From UBA1368 sp964563125 (lineage in GTDB: Bacteria; Bacillota; Syntrophomonadia; Syntrophomonadales; Syntrophomonadaceae), in NCBI GenBank assembly GCA_964563125.1, contig CAZLVY010000016.1, forward strand, positions 1 through 36,430: a stretch of 36,430 nt of DNA, in the 5' to 3' direction. The notes beneath the pieces were generated by a model. The model was not told where the DNA came from. It worked only from the letters and a program-made list of their open reading frames with translations, and searched no databases. The translations under genes were made by a program, and so were the position numbers. Numbering within the stretch: position 1 is the stretch's first letter; every line of letters starts with the position of its first letter. Shown piece after piece: positions 24,792 through 33,620 of this stretch.

Positions 24792-24867
24792 AAGAAGGTA
24801 GCTAAAAGGTAAATTATTCTATCAAAAACTATTGTCCAAATAAAACAGTTTAGATATTTGTGCTACT

Positions 24868-26289
24868 TTAGGCGAAACTTCTCTGGACAGTCTTTTCAAC
24901 CCAATCATTAATCCAGGGTTGCTGGAGAGGGTGAAACTGATTACTTGCGGATGAATAGTGGTAATCTTTCAAATATTGGCGTCGGTTTAAAGCTATCCGA
25001 TGTAAACAAATAATTAATTTATCAACTTCTTCTTTTGTATTGTAGGCACCAAGACTTATTCGTACCATGCCGGGTAATTTACCCAACTGTTCATTATTGA
25101 TAGGTGAGATAGGCATAGCTTTTTCATCATTTTGAAGTAGAATGCGCACATAATTCTGAGCGCAAAAGCACCCTGTTCTAACGCCGATCCCTGCTTCATA
25201 GCAAAGTATTGCTCCTACCAGGGCGTGAGGCATCCCTGCCATATTAAAGCTGATTACCCCTACCCGAGGTTTAGTGCCGTAAATTGTAATCCCAGGTATT
25301 TGCGCAAGTTTTACTAAAGTGTAGTCAGTTAAGGACTTTTCATAGGAGGCAATTTTTTTGATACCTATGCTCTCCAAGTACTGGAGGGTTTTAGCCAAGG
25401 CGAAAGTGCCGACTATATTCGGGGAACCTGCTTCTTCTCGATCTGGCAAGTCTGCCCACCAGATTTTTTCCGGGAATACTATCTTGGCGGTTCCGCCGCC
25501 GGTGTACTCAGGTTCACTAGCCATGAAGGTGCTTTTCGGACCGATTAGACAGCCAGACCCGAATGGTGCGTAAATTTTATGGCCTGAAAAGGCTATATAA
25601 TCTAAATGGTAGGGGTCGTGGTCAGATTTCATATCAACCGTGTGATGGGGAATAAGCTGGGCAGCATCAACTAATATGGGAGCTGCATACTGATGGGCTA
25701 AGGCGGCCATTTCATAAATGTCATTTAATTGTCCTGTAACATTAGAAGCTCCGCTGATGGCTACTAACTTCACCCTGGGATAATGGCGGCGCAGCTTTTT
25801 TTCTAAATCAGCCCGGCATAAATGGCCAGCTTTATCTAAACGGATATATTCAACATTAGCTTTTTGCCGCCAGGGTAAATCATTAGAGTGGTGCTCCATC
25901 ACGGAGCTTATAACTACATCACTTTTTTTTAGCTGCAACCGATAGGCTAACTTGTTAATAGCCTCAGTAGTATTCTTAACCATAATAACGGTATTATTCT
26001 CCAGACTTACTTTAACAAAGTTTGCGATTATTTGATGGCAAAGATCGTAAGTTTTGGATGCTATCAGAGATTTAAGTCCGGTACCACGGTGTACTCCTGA
26101 ATACCATTGCATAAAGTTTTCAGTTTCTTTAATAACCGATATTAGAGGTGGGGTACTAGCAGCATTATCAAAATTGGTATAAGGTACGCTCTTTTTTGTT
26201 GTAGTAGGAACTCTACAATCGATACCAGTTATATTTTTCCTAAAAGAACGGTGGTCAAATTGCTCTCTGATAATAAAGAACACTCCCAT
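24868..26289 (-). CDS. Class V aminotransferase, cysteine desulfurase-like (SufS/CsdA type)
   Basis: A 473-residue PLP-dependent enzyme of the cysteine desulfurase group. FDNAASTPP starts the fold at about residue 40, after a longer than usual N-terminal extension; Asp208 (LVDAAQ) pairs with the PLP ring, Lys238 in FSGHKIYAPFGSG is the Schiff-base lysine, and TGCFCAQN near residue 375 carries the probable persulfide Cys. The desulfurase reaction would convert cysteine to alanine and transfer sulfur. The start ATG 26289 has no clear ribosome binding site, so the true N-terminus may be shorter. The DsrE-like gene lies just upstream on the same strand (80 bases), a possible sulfur acceptor. Other class V activities are not excluded. 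Confidence 0.82.
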   Translation of the reverse strand: MGVFFIIREQFDHRSFRKNITGIDCRVPTTTKKSVPYTNFDNAASTPPLISVIKETENFMQWYSGVHRGTGLKSLIASKTYDLCHQIIANFVKVSLENNTVIMVKNTTEAINKLAYRLQLKKSDVVISSVMEHHSNDLPWRQKANVEYIRLDKAGHLCRADLEKKLRRHYPRVKLVAISGASNVTGQLNDIYEMAALAHQYAAPILVDAAQLIPHHTVDMKSDHDPYHLDYIAFSGHKIYAPFGSGCLIGPKSTFMASEPEYTGGGTAKIVFPEKIWWADLPDREEAGSPNIVGTFALAKTLQYLESIGIKKIASYEKSLTDYTLVKLAQIPGITIYGTKPRVGVISFNMAGMPHALVGAILCYEAGIGVRTGCFCAQNYVRILLQNDEKAMPISPINNEQLGKLPGMVRISLGAYNTKEEVDKLIICLHRIALNRRQYLKDYHYSSASNQFHPLQQPWINDWVEKTVQRSFA

Positions 26290-26369
26290 GTATGTTGTTT
26301 ATATATATTATGAATACCCGCATTATTTGCCCCACCAAAATAATTTATATAGATACACTCTTATTATAT

Positions 26370-26849
26370 TTATATGAAAAGCTGCATATTTGACTCTAAA
26401 GCATCTTTTAGGTATTCCTTGACATCAACTACCTTTATTCCTTCTAGTAGTTCCTCAGGTTTGAAACCCATTATTTCCAGAGATAATTTACAGGCATAAA
26501 AATTCACTCCTTTATGAAGTGCACCATTTAAAAAGTCAACTAAACGGGGAGTATCATTGGCGTCCATCATTTCTAACAACATAGATTTACCGATCCCCGC
26601 CATATTCATTCTGGATAAGGGTAATTCTTCGGCCTGTTTGGGTGTTAAGGTTGCAAACATCTTTTCGTACAGAGTTTTATCCTCATTCGTCATATTTAGA
26701 GGATTCCTTATTAATAATAGTCCCCAAAAAGCAAAAAACATAGTTACATCAACATCTATTTCTCTGGCACCATTAGCAATAATTAAGGCGGCTAAAGCTT
26801 TATCGTAATCTCCGCTAAAAACAACTATATTTAAAGATTTATTGGCCAA
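26370..26849 (-). CDS. DsrE/DsrF/DrsH-like family protein
   Basis: A 159-residue small alpha/beta protein of the DsrE/DrsH-like family, many of which relay sulfur as cysteine persulfides. The start LNIVVFSGDYDKALAALIIANGA and the later FWGLLLIR are typical. The single conserved Cys sits in NFYACKLSLEIMGF, the usual place for the persulfide site. Hydrophobic stretches (about 32-47) are part of the fold rather than membrane spans. The start is TTG 26849 (minus) with AGGAGG at ideal spacing. It is the first gene of a probable two-gene unit with the desulfurase-like gene. Confidence 0.85.
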   Translation of the reverse strand: MANKSLNIVVFSGDYDKALAALIIANGAREIDVDVTMFFAFWGLLLIRNPLNMTNEDKTLYEKMFATLTPKQAEELPLSRMNMAGIGKSMLLEMMDANDTPRLVDFLNGALHKGVNFYACKLSLEIMGFKPEELLEGIKVVDVKEYLKDALESNMQLFI

Positions 26850-27172
26850 TTATTATACCTCCTATAGGTTGTTTAATCAGGTTTCTGTGTTGCAGAGTAA
26901 AAAATCTATCTTAATAAACGATTTTAAGTAACTTAAGGAGAAAATTTTTGTTAGAATAGAACAGGGGAAAATAAAAGTATCCACCGGATAAGCACAATGA
27001 TTTTAAAAAGCTATCTGTAAGGGTAATCTATATAGAGTAGACATAAAATGAGAAAACTTTATTAAAAATAAGACTGAATCCTGCTTAAATCAGCTGATGA
27101 TGTAGGTGACTTTTAGGTAAGCGTGATGTATTATTAACAGCTGAACAGGAATACCTTTAGCAGGTAATTAAG
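26850..27172. other. Non-coding 323-bp gap
   Basis: AT-rich region. Apart from the ribosome binding site of the DsrE-like gene (minus, about 26857-26862) I see no ORF with a credible start site, no convincing sigma-A promoter, no tRNA-like fold and no strong terminator. A short weak hairpin ACCT/AGGT near 27150 follows the 118-residue protein gene on the minus strand. Confidence 0.5.
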
Positions 27173-27529
27173 TTACAAACTAACCCCATAACTTTTTAAA
27201 ATACTCTTTGCTGTTTCTACATCGGCATAATTAGTCACTACAGTTACCAGATAAGAAGAAGTTACACCTGAATCAGTTTGACTTGACATTCCGCTTACAG
27301 ATGGATCGGCAGCCAGTAAAGGCCCATAGTTCTGATTATAATGTCCACCCAGAACCTTGGAGGATAAGTATTGTTCGTCCTTATATGACTTTTGTTGCGG
27401 GAATTCTGATACGTAAGTTAATTGTACTTCACGGAACCCTCTAGCTTGTAAAGACTGAACAGCCATAGTCGCCTCATGCTCGGTTGTAAAATAAGTCATT
27501 ACGGAACTTTCTCCGGGGTTAAGTTGCAA
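27173..27529 (-). CDS. Uncharacterised 118-residue protein, general-stress-like fold
   Basis: I do not recognise a defined family. The layout, FTTEHEATMAVQSLQARGF at the start and TNYADVETAKSILKSYGV at the end, resembles the split beta-alpha-beta module of YflT/GS17M-type general stress proteins, with a variable Gly/Ser/Tyr-rich middle (GGHYNQNYGPLLAADPSVSG). No cysteine or membrane segment is present. Start TTG 27529 (minus) has AAAGGAGG upstream. It is transcribed away from argS, and the two genes share a 98-bp divergent region. Confidence 0.65.
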   Translation of the reverse strand: MQLNPGESSVMTYFTTEHEATMAVQSLQARGFREVQLTYVSEFPQQKSYKDEQYLSSKVLGGHYNQNYGPLLAADPSVSGMSSQTDSGVTSSYLVTVVTNYADVETAKSILKSYGVSL

Positions 27530-27627
27530 ATAAATTACCTCCTTTGTTTTTGGTCATAAAATGTCGGTAATAGTTTTGCCATTATTTAAATTAAATATGT
27601 GAAAAATTGAAATAGGAGTGAAATGGT

Positions 27628-29310
27628 GTGAATGCGATTGAGTCTAATAAAAATTTAATTAAAGCTATCATCAACGAAGCACTCAAGTCAGCTCAGCAAA
27701 AGGAATTAATTTCTTTTTTTGATATCCCCGATTATGTAATTGAAGTTCCTAAGGAAAAAGGCCATGGTGATTTTGCATCCAATGTGGCGATGCTAATGGC
27801 ACGTCAAGCGCGAATGGCACCTAAAGTGATTGCGGGTATTATTGTTGAAGAAATTGCTCAAGATAAAATTGAACAGTTGGAGAAAATAGAAGTTGCAGGT
27901 ACTGGTTTTATTAATTTTTTCTTTAATAATGCATGGCTGTTTGAAATTCCTAATTATGTAGTTCAAATGGGCGAAAAATACGGGTATAATGATTATTTAA
28001 ATCTTAAAGTACAGGTGGAATTTGTTAGTGCTAATCCTACTGGCAATTTACATATGGGTAATGCCCGGGGAGGAGCAATAGGTGATACTTTGGCTAATAT
28101 TCTGCAAATGGCAGGTTATGATGTGGAAAGGGAATTTTATGTTAACGATGCTGGCAACCAAATTGAAATATTTGGTGAATCTCTTGAAGCCCGCTATTTA
28201 CAGCTCACCGGGCATGATATAAAATTCCCGGAAAATGGTTATGCCGGGCAGGATGTTATTCAGACGGTCAAAAATATCATTAAAGAACAGGGCGAAAACT
28301 TACTAAAAATGGACAGTCCGGCCAGACGCAAGCTAATAGTTGACTATGCTCTGCAAGAGAAACTAACCTATATTAAAAAGACCCTGGAAGATTTCGGTAT
28401 TGAATATGATGTCTGGTTTAAAGAGCAAAGTCTGCATGATTCCGGAAAAATAGAGGAGGTAATTCAGTGGCTTGCTGAACAAGACTTTATCTACGAACAT
28501 GAAGGAGCGTTATGGTTTAAATCGACTCTTTATGGAGATGAAAAAGATGAAGTTATAAAAAGGGCTAATGGCTTAACAACCTATTTTGCTGCTGATATTG
28601 CGTATCATAAAAACAAGTTTGAAAGAGGTTTTGATTGGGTAATTAATGTTTGGGGAGCAGACCATCATGGCCATGTAGCTCGTATGAAAGGCGCTATGCA
28701 AGCAATAGGTTATGACCCTGCCAAACTTGACATATTATTGATGCAATTAGTAAGGTTATATAGGGGCGGCAATATAGTGCGTATGTCTAAAAGAACTGGC
28801 ACGACTATCTCCCTGGATGAATTAATTGAAGAAGTAGGCAAAGATGCAGCCCGCTTCTTTTTTGTAATGCGCAGTCCAGAAAGTCATTTGGATTTTGATA
28901 TGCAGTTGGCTAAAGAAAAAAGTCAGGAAAATCCGGTTTATTACGTACAATATGCTCATGCGCGCATTTGCAGTATATTCAGACAGGCAGAAGCTGCCGG
29001 AGTTAAATTGGTTTCGCTGGAGCATATAGATTGTACTTTGCTAAACAGTCAGGAAGAAATAGATCTTCTGCGCAGAATAGCTGATTTCCCTGATGAAATT
29101 AAAATTGCTGCCCGGACTTTGGCGCCCCACAGAATTGCCCGTTATGTTCTTGATCTGGCTGGGTTATTCCATAGTTTTTATAATCACCACCGCGTTTTAA
29201 ATGATGATTTGTCACTGCAAAGCGCCAGATTACTCTTGATGGAAACAACTCGGATAACGATAAAAAATGCTCTGGATATTCTAGGTGTAACTGCACCACA
29301 ACAAATGTAA
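27628..29310 (+). CDS. argS: Arginyl-tRNA synthetase
   Basis: A class I synthetase, 560 residues, charging tRNA-Arg. The N-terminal Add1 domain (about 1-115) includes EVPKEKGHGDFASNVAM, the HIGH-like motif is HMGN (142-145), the KMSKS-like loop is RMSKRTG, and the C-terminal helical domain with YVQYAHARICSIFRQ binds the anticodon. Length is normal. The start is GTG 27628 with TAGGAGTGA upstream. No T-box or other leader is seen in the short divergent region. It is followed after 11 bases by the delta-like gene. Confidence 0.97.
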   Translation: MNAIESNKNLIKAIINEALKSAQQKELISFFDIPDYVIEVPKEKGHGDFASNVAMLMARQARMAPKVIAGIIVEEIAQDKIEQLEKIEVAGTGFINFFFNNAWLFEIPNYVVQMGEKYGYNDYLNLKVQVEFVSANPTGNLHMGNARGGAIGDTLANILQMAGYDVEREFYVNDAGNQIEIFGESLEARYLQLTGHDIKFPENGYAGQDVIQTVKNIIKEQGENLLKMDSPARRKLIVDYALQEKLTYIKKTLEDFGIEYDVWFKEQSLHDSGKIEEVIQWLAEQDFIYEHEGALWFKSTLYGDEKDEVIKRANGLTTYFAADIAYHKNKFERGFDWVINVWGADHHGHVARMKGAMQAIGYDPAKLDILLMQLVRLYRGGNIVRMSKRTGTTISLDELIEEVGKDAARFFFVMRSPESHLDFDMQLAKEKSQENPVYYVQYAHARICSIFRQAEAAGVKLVSLEHIDCTLLNSQEEIDLLRRIADFPDEIKIAARTLAPHRIARYVLDLAGLFHSFYNHHRVLNDDLSLQSARLLLMETTRITIKNALDILGVTAPQQM

Positions 29311-29321
29311 GGAGGGATTTT

Positions 29322-29555
29322 ATGGTACCTAGGAAAAAAAGTGAGGCGGATTGGGCTGTAGAGATTTTAAAAGAAAAACAGGAAGCGGTTTATTATATGG
29401 ATATCATTACAAAAATTGCTGAAAAAATGGGTAAAAAGACTAATAGTCTTATTCTCTCATCAATTAATACCCGTTTAAACATGGATAACCGTTTAATTTA
29501 TCAGGGTGATGGCTACTGGTTTTACGATAAAAATCGGGTAAAAGCAGACAGGTGA
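29322..29555 (+). CDS. HARE-HTH domain protein, RNA polymerase delta-like
   Basis: A 77-residue protein consisting only of the HARE-HTH winged-helix domain found at the N-terminus of the RNA polymerase delta subunit (RpoE) of Bacillus: EADWAVEILKEKQEAVYYMDIITKIAEKMGKK and NMDNRLIYQGDGYWFYDK. The long acidic C-terminal tail of classical delta (about 170 residues in all) is missing, with no sign of a frameshift. Its position just before pyrG mirrors rpoE-pyrG in Bacillus, supporting orthology. Without the acidic tail its effect on RNA polymerase is uncertain. ATG 29322 follows AAGGAGGG. Confidence 0.8.
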   Translation: MVPRKKSEADWAVEILKEKQEAVYYMDIITKIAEKMGKKTNSLILSSINTRLNMDNRLIYQGDGYWFYDKNRVKADR

Positions 29556-29562
29556 GAAAAGA

Positions 29563-30198
29563 TTGAAGATTAGATGGTTTGGACATGCTTGCTTTTTAAT
29601 AGAGACTGAAAAAATAAGGATTGTAAGCGACCCCTTTAATGAAGGAGTCGGATATCCAATATTTAAAGGTACAGCTGACCTGGTAACCATAAGTCATGAT
29701 CACTGGGACCATAATGCTGCCCAATTGGTAGACGGTAATCCGTTTATAGTAACTGAACCCGGCAATTTTCTTTACGAGGACATTCATATAAAAGGTATAG
29801 CTTCCTTTCATGATAAAGCCCAAGGAAAAGACCGGGGGACAAACATAATTTATAAAATCTCAGTTGAGGGTATGAATCTGGTTCACCTGGGAGATTTGGG
29901 TCATGTTTTAACCAGGGAACAGATAAGGGAAATAGGTGCTATTGATATATTATTTCTGCCGGTAGGCGGTAATTATACAGTTGATGCCAAAGAAGCGTAT
30001 GAGATTACCGGGCAGTTAAAACCTAAGATAGTAATACCTATGCATTTTAAGACTCCGGTAATTTCTTTTGATATTGACCCTGTGGAGGCTTATACATGCC
30101 AGTTTGATCAAATTGTAAAAAAACCTTTTCTGCAAATTAGCAAATCAGAACTCGGGTATCCTAAGCAAGTAATAGTTCTTGATTATCCGGTAAGTTAA
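29563..30198 (+). CDS. MBL-fold metal-dependent hydrolase (UlaG/UPF0173-like)
   Basis: A 211-residue metallo-beta-lactamase-fold hydrolase. The N-terminal MKIRWFGHACFLIETE and ISHDHWDHNA (metal-binding HxHxDH variant, here HDHWDH) mark the UlaG/UPF0173-like group; VHLGDLGH and IPMHFKTP provide further ligands. Substrate unknown. Start TTG 29563 is preceded by AGGTGAG and lies 7 bases after the delta-like gene, so the two are probably coupled. It sits between rpoE-like and pyrG, a place where Bacillus has no such gene. Confidence 0.87.
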   Translation: MKIRWFGHACFLIETEKIRIVSDPFNEGVGYPIFKGTADLVTISHDHWDHNAAQLVDGNPFIVTEPGNFLYEDIHIKGIASFHDKAQGKDRGTNIIYKISVEGMNLVHLGDLGHVLTREQIREIGAIDILFLPVGGNYTVDAKEAYEITGQLKPKIVIPMHFKTPVISFDIDPVEAYTCQFDQIVKKPFLQISKSELGYPKQVIVLDYPVS

Positions 30199-30245
30199 TT
30201 TGATGAAATAATGTTATTTGAGCGAGTGAAAGAGAGGAGCAGACT

Positions 30246-31841
30246 GTGACAAAGTATATTTTTATTACCGGAGGGGTAGTTTCTTCGCTAGGTAAAGGAA
30301 TTACCGCAGCATCACTGGGCAGATTGCTCAAAAGCCGGGGACTTAATGTTTGGATGCAAAAATTTGATCCCTATATAAATGTTGATCCAGGCACTATGAG
30401 TCCTTACCAGCACGGTGAAGTGTATGTTACTGAAGACGGGGCAGAAACGGACCTGGATGTAGGTCATTACGAAAGATTTGTTGATGAAAATTTAACTAAG
30501 TATGCCAACTGTACAACGGGGAGAATTTATCAAGCGGTCCTTGACAAAGAGCGGCGAGGAGATTATTTGGGGCAAACCGTACAGGTAATTCCTCATATAA
30601 CTAACGAAATCAAAGAACGAGTAACTCTAATCGAAAAAGTAGCTAACCCCGATATAGTTATCAGTGAAATCGGCGGGACGGTAGGAGATATTGAATCGCT
30701 CCCTTTCCTGGAAGCTATTCGCCAGTTAAAATATGAGCTCGGTAAAGAGCGGGTTATGTATATACATGTTACTCTGATTCCTTATATAAGAGTGGCGGGA
30801 GAGCTAAAGACCAAGCCTACTCAACATAGTGTTAAAGAACTGAGAAGTATAGGAATTCAACCCGACGTACTGGTATGCCGGACTGAAAAAGACCTTTCCG
30901 AAGACATAAAAGCCAAATTAGCCTTGTTTTGTGATGTTCCCAAAGAAGCTGTTATTCAATTAAAAGACGCCGATTCTATTTATCAGGTACCTTTAATGTT
31001 AGCTAAGGAAAGACTTGATAAAGAAGTAATTAAAGTACTTGGTTTAAAATGCGAGGAAGCTGATTTAGCTGAATGGGAAGCAATGGTTACCAAAGTTGAA
31101 CATCTGGTTCATAAAGTTACCGTAGCACTAGTAGGAAAATATGTGCAGTTACCAGATGCTTATTTAAGCATTGTCGAGTCCTTAAACCACGCTGGATTCC
31201 AGTTTAACACCGAAGTAGAAATTAGATGGGTTTGTGCCGAACAAATGGAAAAGGAAGGACCGGAAAAACTTTTGCAAGATGTTGATGCCATACTAGTGCC
31301 GGGAGGTTTTGGTGAAAGAGGTATTGAAGGCAAAATAGCAACTGCAAAATATGCTAGGGAAAATAAAATACCTTTTTTAGGGATCTGTCTAGGGATGCAA
31401 TGTGCTGTTATTGAATTTGCTCGGAATATGTGTAATTTACAAGGAGCCAACAGTTTCGAATTTGACACTAAATCGCCTCACCCTGTTGTACATCTAATGC
31501 CCGAACAGCAAAAGATAGATGAAAAAGGTGGAACTATGCGTCTGGGAGTATATCCCTGCCGTTTAACGGCGGGGAGCATAGTGCAAAAAGCTTATGGCGT
31601 CGATGAGATTGTAGAGCGACATCGTCATCGTTATGAAATAAACAATGATTATTTGGAGAAGTTAAAAGAAAATGGTTTAATAATCAGTGGTCTGTCACCA
31701 AATAGAAAACTGGTAGAAATAATAGAAATTCCTGATCACCCCTGGTTTGTAGGTTGTCAGTTCCATCCTGAATTTAAATCCCGACCTAACAGGCCTCATC
31801 CATTATTTTTAGGTCTTATTGAAAACGCTCTTAAGAGATAA
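30246..31841 (+). CDS. pyrG: CTP synthase
   Basis: Glutamine-hydrolysing CTP synthase, 531 residues, making CTP from UTP. The N-terminal synthetase domain begins with TKYIFITGGVVSSLGKGITA and has QKFDPYINVDPGTM; the C-terminal class I glutamine amidotransferase domain carries the nucleophile Cys381 in FLGICLGMQ and the His-Glu pair in QFHPEFKS. The start is GTG 30246 with GAGAGGAG upstream. There is no CCCG-type initially transcribed pyrG attenuator visible in the 47-base gap before it; the gene is likely read from the argS unit. A terminator follows. Confidence 0.97.
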   Translation: MTKYIFITGGVVSSLGKGITAASLGRLLKSRGLNVWMQKFDPYINVDPGTMSPYQHGEVYVTEDGAETDLDVGHYERFVDENLTKYANCTTGRIYQAVLDKERRGDYLGQTVQVIPHITNEIKERVTLIEKVANPDIVISEIGGTVGDIESLPFLEAIRQLKYELGKERVMYIHVTLIPYIRVAGELKTKPTQHSVKELRSIGIQPDVLVCRTEKDLSEDIKAKLALFCDVPKEAVIQLKDADSIYQVPLMLAKERLDKEVIKVLGLKCEEADLAEWEAMVTKVEHLVHKVTVALVGKYVQLPDAYLSIVESLNHAGFQFNTEVEIRWVCAEQMEKEGPEKLLQDVDAILVPGGFGERGIEGKIATAKYARENKIPFLGICLGMQCAVIEFARNMCNLQGANSFEFDTKSPHPVVHLMPEQQKIDEKGGTMRLGVYPCRLTAGSIVQKAYGVDEIVERHRHRYEINNDYLEKLKENGLIISGLSPNRKLVEIIEIPDHPWFVGCQFHPEFKSRPNRPHPLFLGLIENALKR

Positions 31842-31852
31842 AATAAAATACT

Positions 31853-31895
31853 GAGGCTGTTTTTGATCGTAAAAGAGAAGAAGCAGCCTCTTTTA
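31853..31895 (+). terminator. Intrinsic terminator after pyrG
   Basis: GAGGCTG (31853-31859) pairs with CAGCCTC (31884-31890), with a 24-base loop, followed by TTTTAT. Confidence 0.75.
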
Positions 31896-31943
31896 TGGTG
31901 CCATAATAGCTGACTTGAGACCCGATAAATACCCCCTAACTTT

Positions 31944-31978
31944 CTCTAAAAAAAGGAAGATACCACCGAGTATCTTCC
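31944..31978 (-). terminator. Intrinsic terminator of the first CoA-transferase gene
   Basis: Perfect 9-bp stem GGAAGATAC / GTATCTTCC (31955-31978) with a 6-base loop; on the minus strand it is followed by seven T residues. It lies 110 bases after the CoA-transferase stop. Confidence 0.85.
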
Positions 31979-32088
31979 CTCATAATTGCTTGTGGAGACT
32001 ACATAACCCTGAACATTACGAGTTAGTAACGTAAGCATATTAAAACGTTTATTTCTCTAATGATTAAACCTTGGCAACAGTTTTCTAT

Positions 32089-33462
32089 TTAAAAGGGTAT
32101 CTTATTAGTTTTAGACCAAATTTTCATTTCTTTTGCGGCTTTTATCAAATCATCACGGAAATCTGGATGAGCAAGCTTAATTAAACCTTCGGCTCTACCC
32201 CACGTAGACATGGCCTTCAGGTTAATCTTGCCATATTCAGTAACTAGATATTGCACCTGGGTGCGAGGAACGGTTACAGCAGCGCCAGGGGTTAACAAAG
32301 GTCTGATCCTTGAGTGTAGATTACCTTCTTTATCCTTAAAGGTAGAAGAAAAAGCCAGGAATCCTTTTCCGCCTTTGGAATGAAAAGCACCTATGACAAA
32401 GTCTAATTGTCCACCTGTTCCTGAAATCTGGCGAAGTCCGAATGACTCAGAGCAAACTTGACTGAGCAGATCAACTTCCAGAATATTATTTATGGCAATG
32501 ACATTATCGTGCATAGCAATACGAGCTGGATCATTAGTATGTAAGACATTAGTAGATGCGCAACGAGGGTTGTCGTGTAGGAAATCATAGGTTTCCTGAG
32601 TTCCCAGACAGAAGGAGTAAGCACTTTTGTTAATATCATAGGCTTTTTTCGCATTAGTGATATTGCCGGCTTCATACATTTTTACAAAAGCATCGCAGAA
32701 CATCTCACTTTGAATACCCAAATCTTTTAAATCTGACTGGGCGATCATATTACCGATTAGATTAGGCATGGCTCCGATCCCCAGCTGAATACAAGCGCCA
32801 TCAACGATATCCTCAACAATATATTCGGCTATCTTTCTTTCCTCCGGGGTAGGTTCGGGCATGGGCGGCAGAGCCATAACTGGTGAATTGGAACCTTCTA
32901 TAATATAGTCAACTTCACTTATATGCACATATTCATCATTGCCACCCAGACACCGGGGCATATTTTCATTAACTTCAACAATGGCAATATCGCACATAAG
33001 CGCTAAGCCTCGATTGTGCGAATTACCCAAGCCAAAGTTGAAGCAGCCCTGTTTATCCATTGGGGCAACCTGAGCACACCAAATCTGTGGTTTTAGATGC
33101 GTGAATTGATCAGTGTCATCATAAGCCAGCAGGGTAGCTTCATGATAATTAAATGGATTGTGGGCAACTAACCCAAAGTCACCAGCTTTACGATCAATAG
33201 CAGTGTAATACCAGGAAAAATATTGGAAAGTCTTCTGCTCCCTGTCCTGGAAGATTACATCAGGTACAGGCAAGACTGTTCCTGTACCACGTATAGATAC
33301 ATTTTCCAGCCCGTCACCGGCACGCTTGGCCAAGGCTATATCAAAGTCAACTGGCTTGGTGGCAAACATTCCATAGTCTACAATGACATTGGAATTACAT
33401 TTTTGCGCCGCTTGATCGGCAGTTATCAGTTTTCGATTATACTCTTCCATGTAAGTACTCAA
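32089..33462 (-). CDS. Acyl-CoA:acetate/butyrate CoA-transferase (Cat1-like), copy 1
   Basis: A 457-residue class I CoA-transferase of the acetyl-CoA hydrolase/transferase family (Cat1, butyryl-CoA:acetate and 4-hydroxybutyrate CoA-transferases). The catalytic Glu is expected in INNILEVDLLSQVCSE, and the glycine-rich CoA site is IQLGIGAMPNLIG; the C-terminal RTQVQYLVTEYGKINLKAMSTWGRA is also typical. In fatty-acid-oxidising syntrophs such enzymes activate butyrate or similar acids with acetyl-CoA; the exact substrate cannot be read from sequence. The start is TTG 33462 (minus) behind a run of G's. It is a close tandem paralogue of the gene at 33621-34988. Each has its own terminator, so they are independent units. 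Confidence 0.9.
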   Translation of the reverse strand: MSTYMEEYNRKLITADQAAQKCNSNVIVDYGMFATKPVDFDIALAKRAGDGLENVSIRGTGTVLPVPDVIFQDREQKTFQYFSWYYTAIDRKAGDFGLVAHNPFNYHEATLLAYDDTDQFTHLKPQIWCAQVAPMDKQGCFNFGLGNSHNRGLALMCDIAIVEVNENMPRCLGGNDEYVHISEVDYIIEGSNSPVMALPPMPEPTPEERKIAEYIVEDIVDGACIQLGIGAMPNLIGNMIAQSDLKDLGIQSEMFCDAFVKMYEAGNITNAKKAYDINKSAYSFCLGTQETYDFLHDNPRCASTNVLHTNDPARIAMHDNVIAINNILEVDLLSQVCSESFGLRQISGTGGQLDFVIGAFHSKGGKGFLAFSSTFKDKEGNLHSRIRPLLTPGAAVTVPRTQVQYLVTEYGKINLKAMSTWGRAEGLIKLAHPDFRDDLIKAAKEMKIWSKTNKIPF

Positions 33463-33503
33463 TAATATCCCCCCCCAAAAAATTATCAGGAAATTCTGAT
33501 ATA

Positions 33504-33517
33504 TTAGAATATTCTAA
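33504..33517. promoter_or_regulatory. Palindrome upstream of CoA-transferase copy 1, candidate operator
   Basis: Perfect 14-bp palindrome TTAGAATATTCTAA, centred about 48 bases upstream of the start codon. A near-copy lies upstream of the second CoA-transferase. Confidence 0.5.
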
Positions 33518-33588
33518 CAATAGTTATCATTTCCTTTATTTATGGGGAAATAAATTGAAAAAGTGCTTAATACCCTTTACAAACGAAA

Positions 33589-33612
33589 AAAAGCGGGCAT
33601 TGCCCGCTTTTT
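33589..33612 (-). terminator. Terminator of CoA-transferase copy 2
   Basis: Perfect 10-bp stem AAAAGCGGGC / GCCCGCTTTT with a 3-base loop, flanked by A and T runs, placed 9 bases after the stop on the minus strand. It could work in both directions. Confidence 0.9.
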
Positions 33613-33620
33613 CCAAAAGT

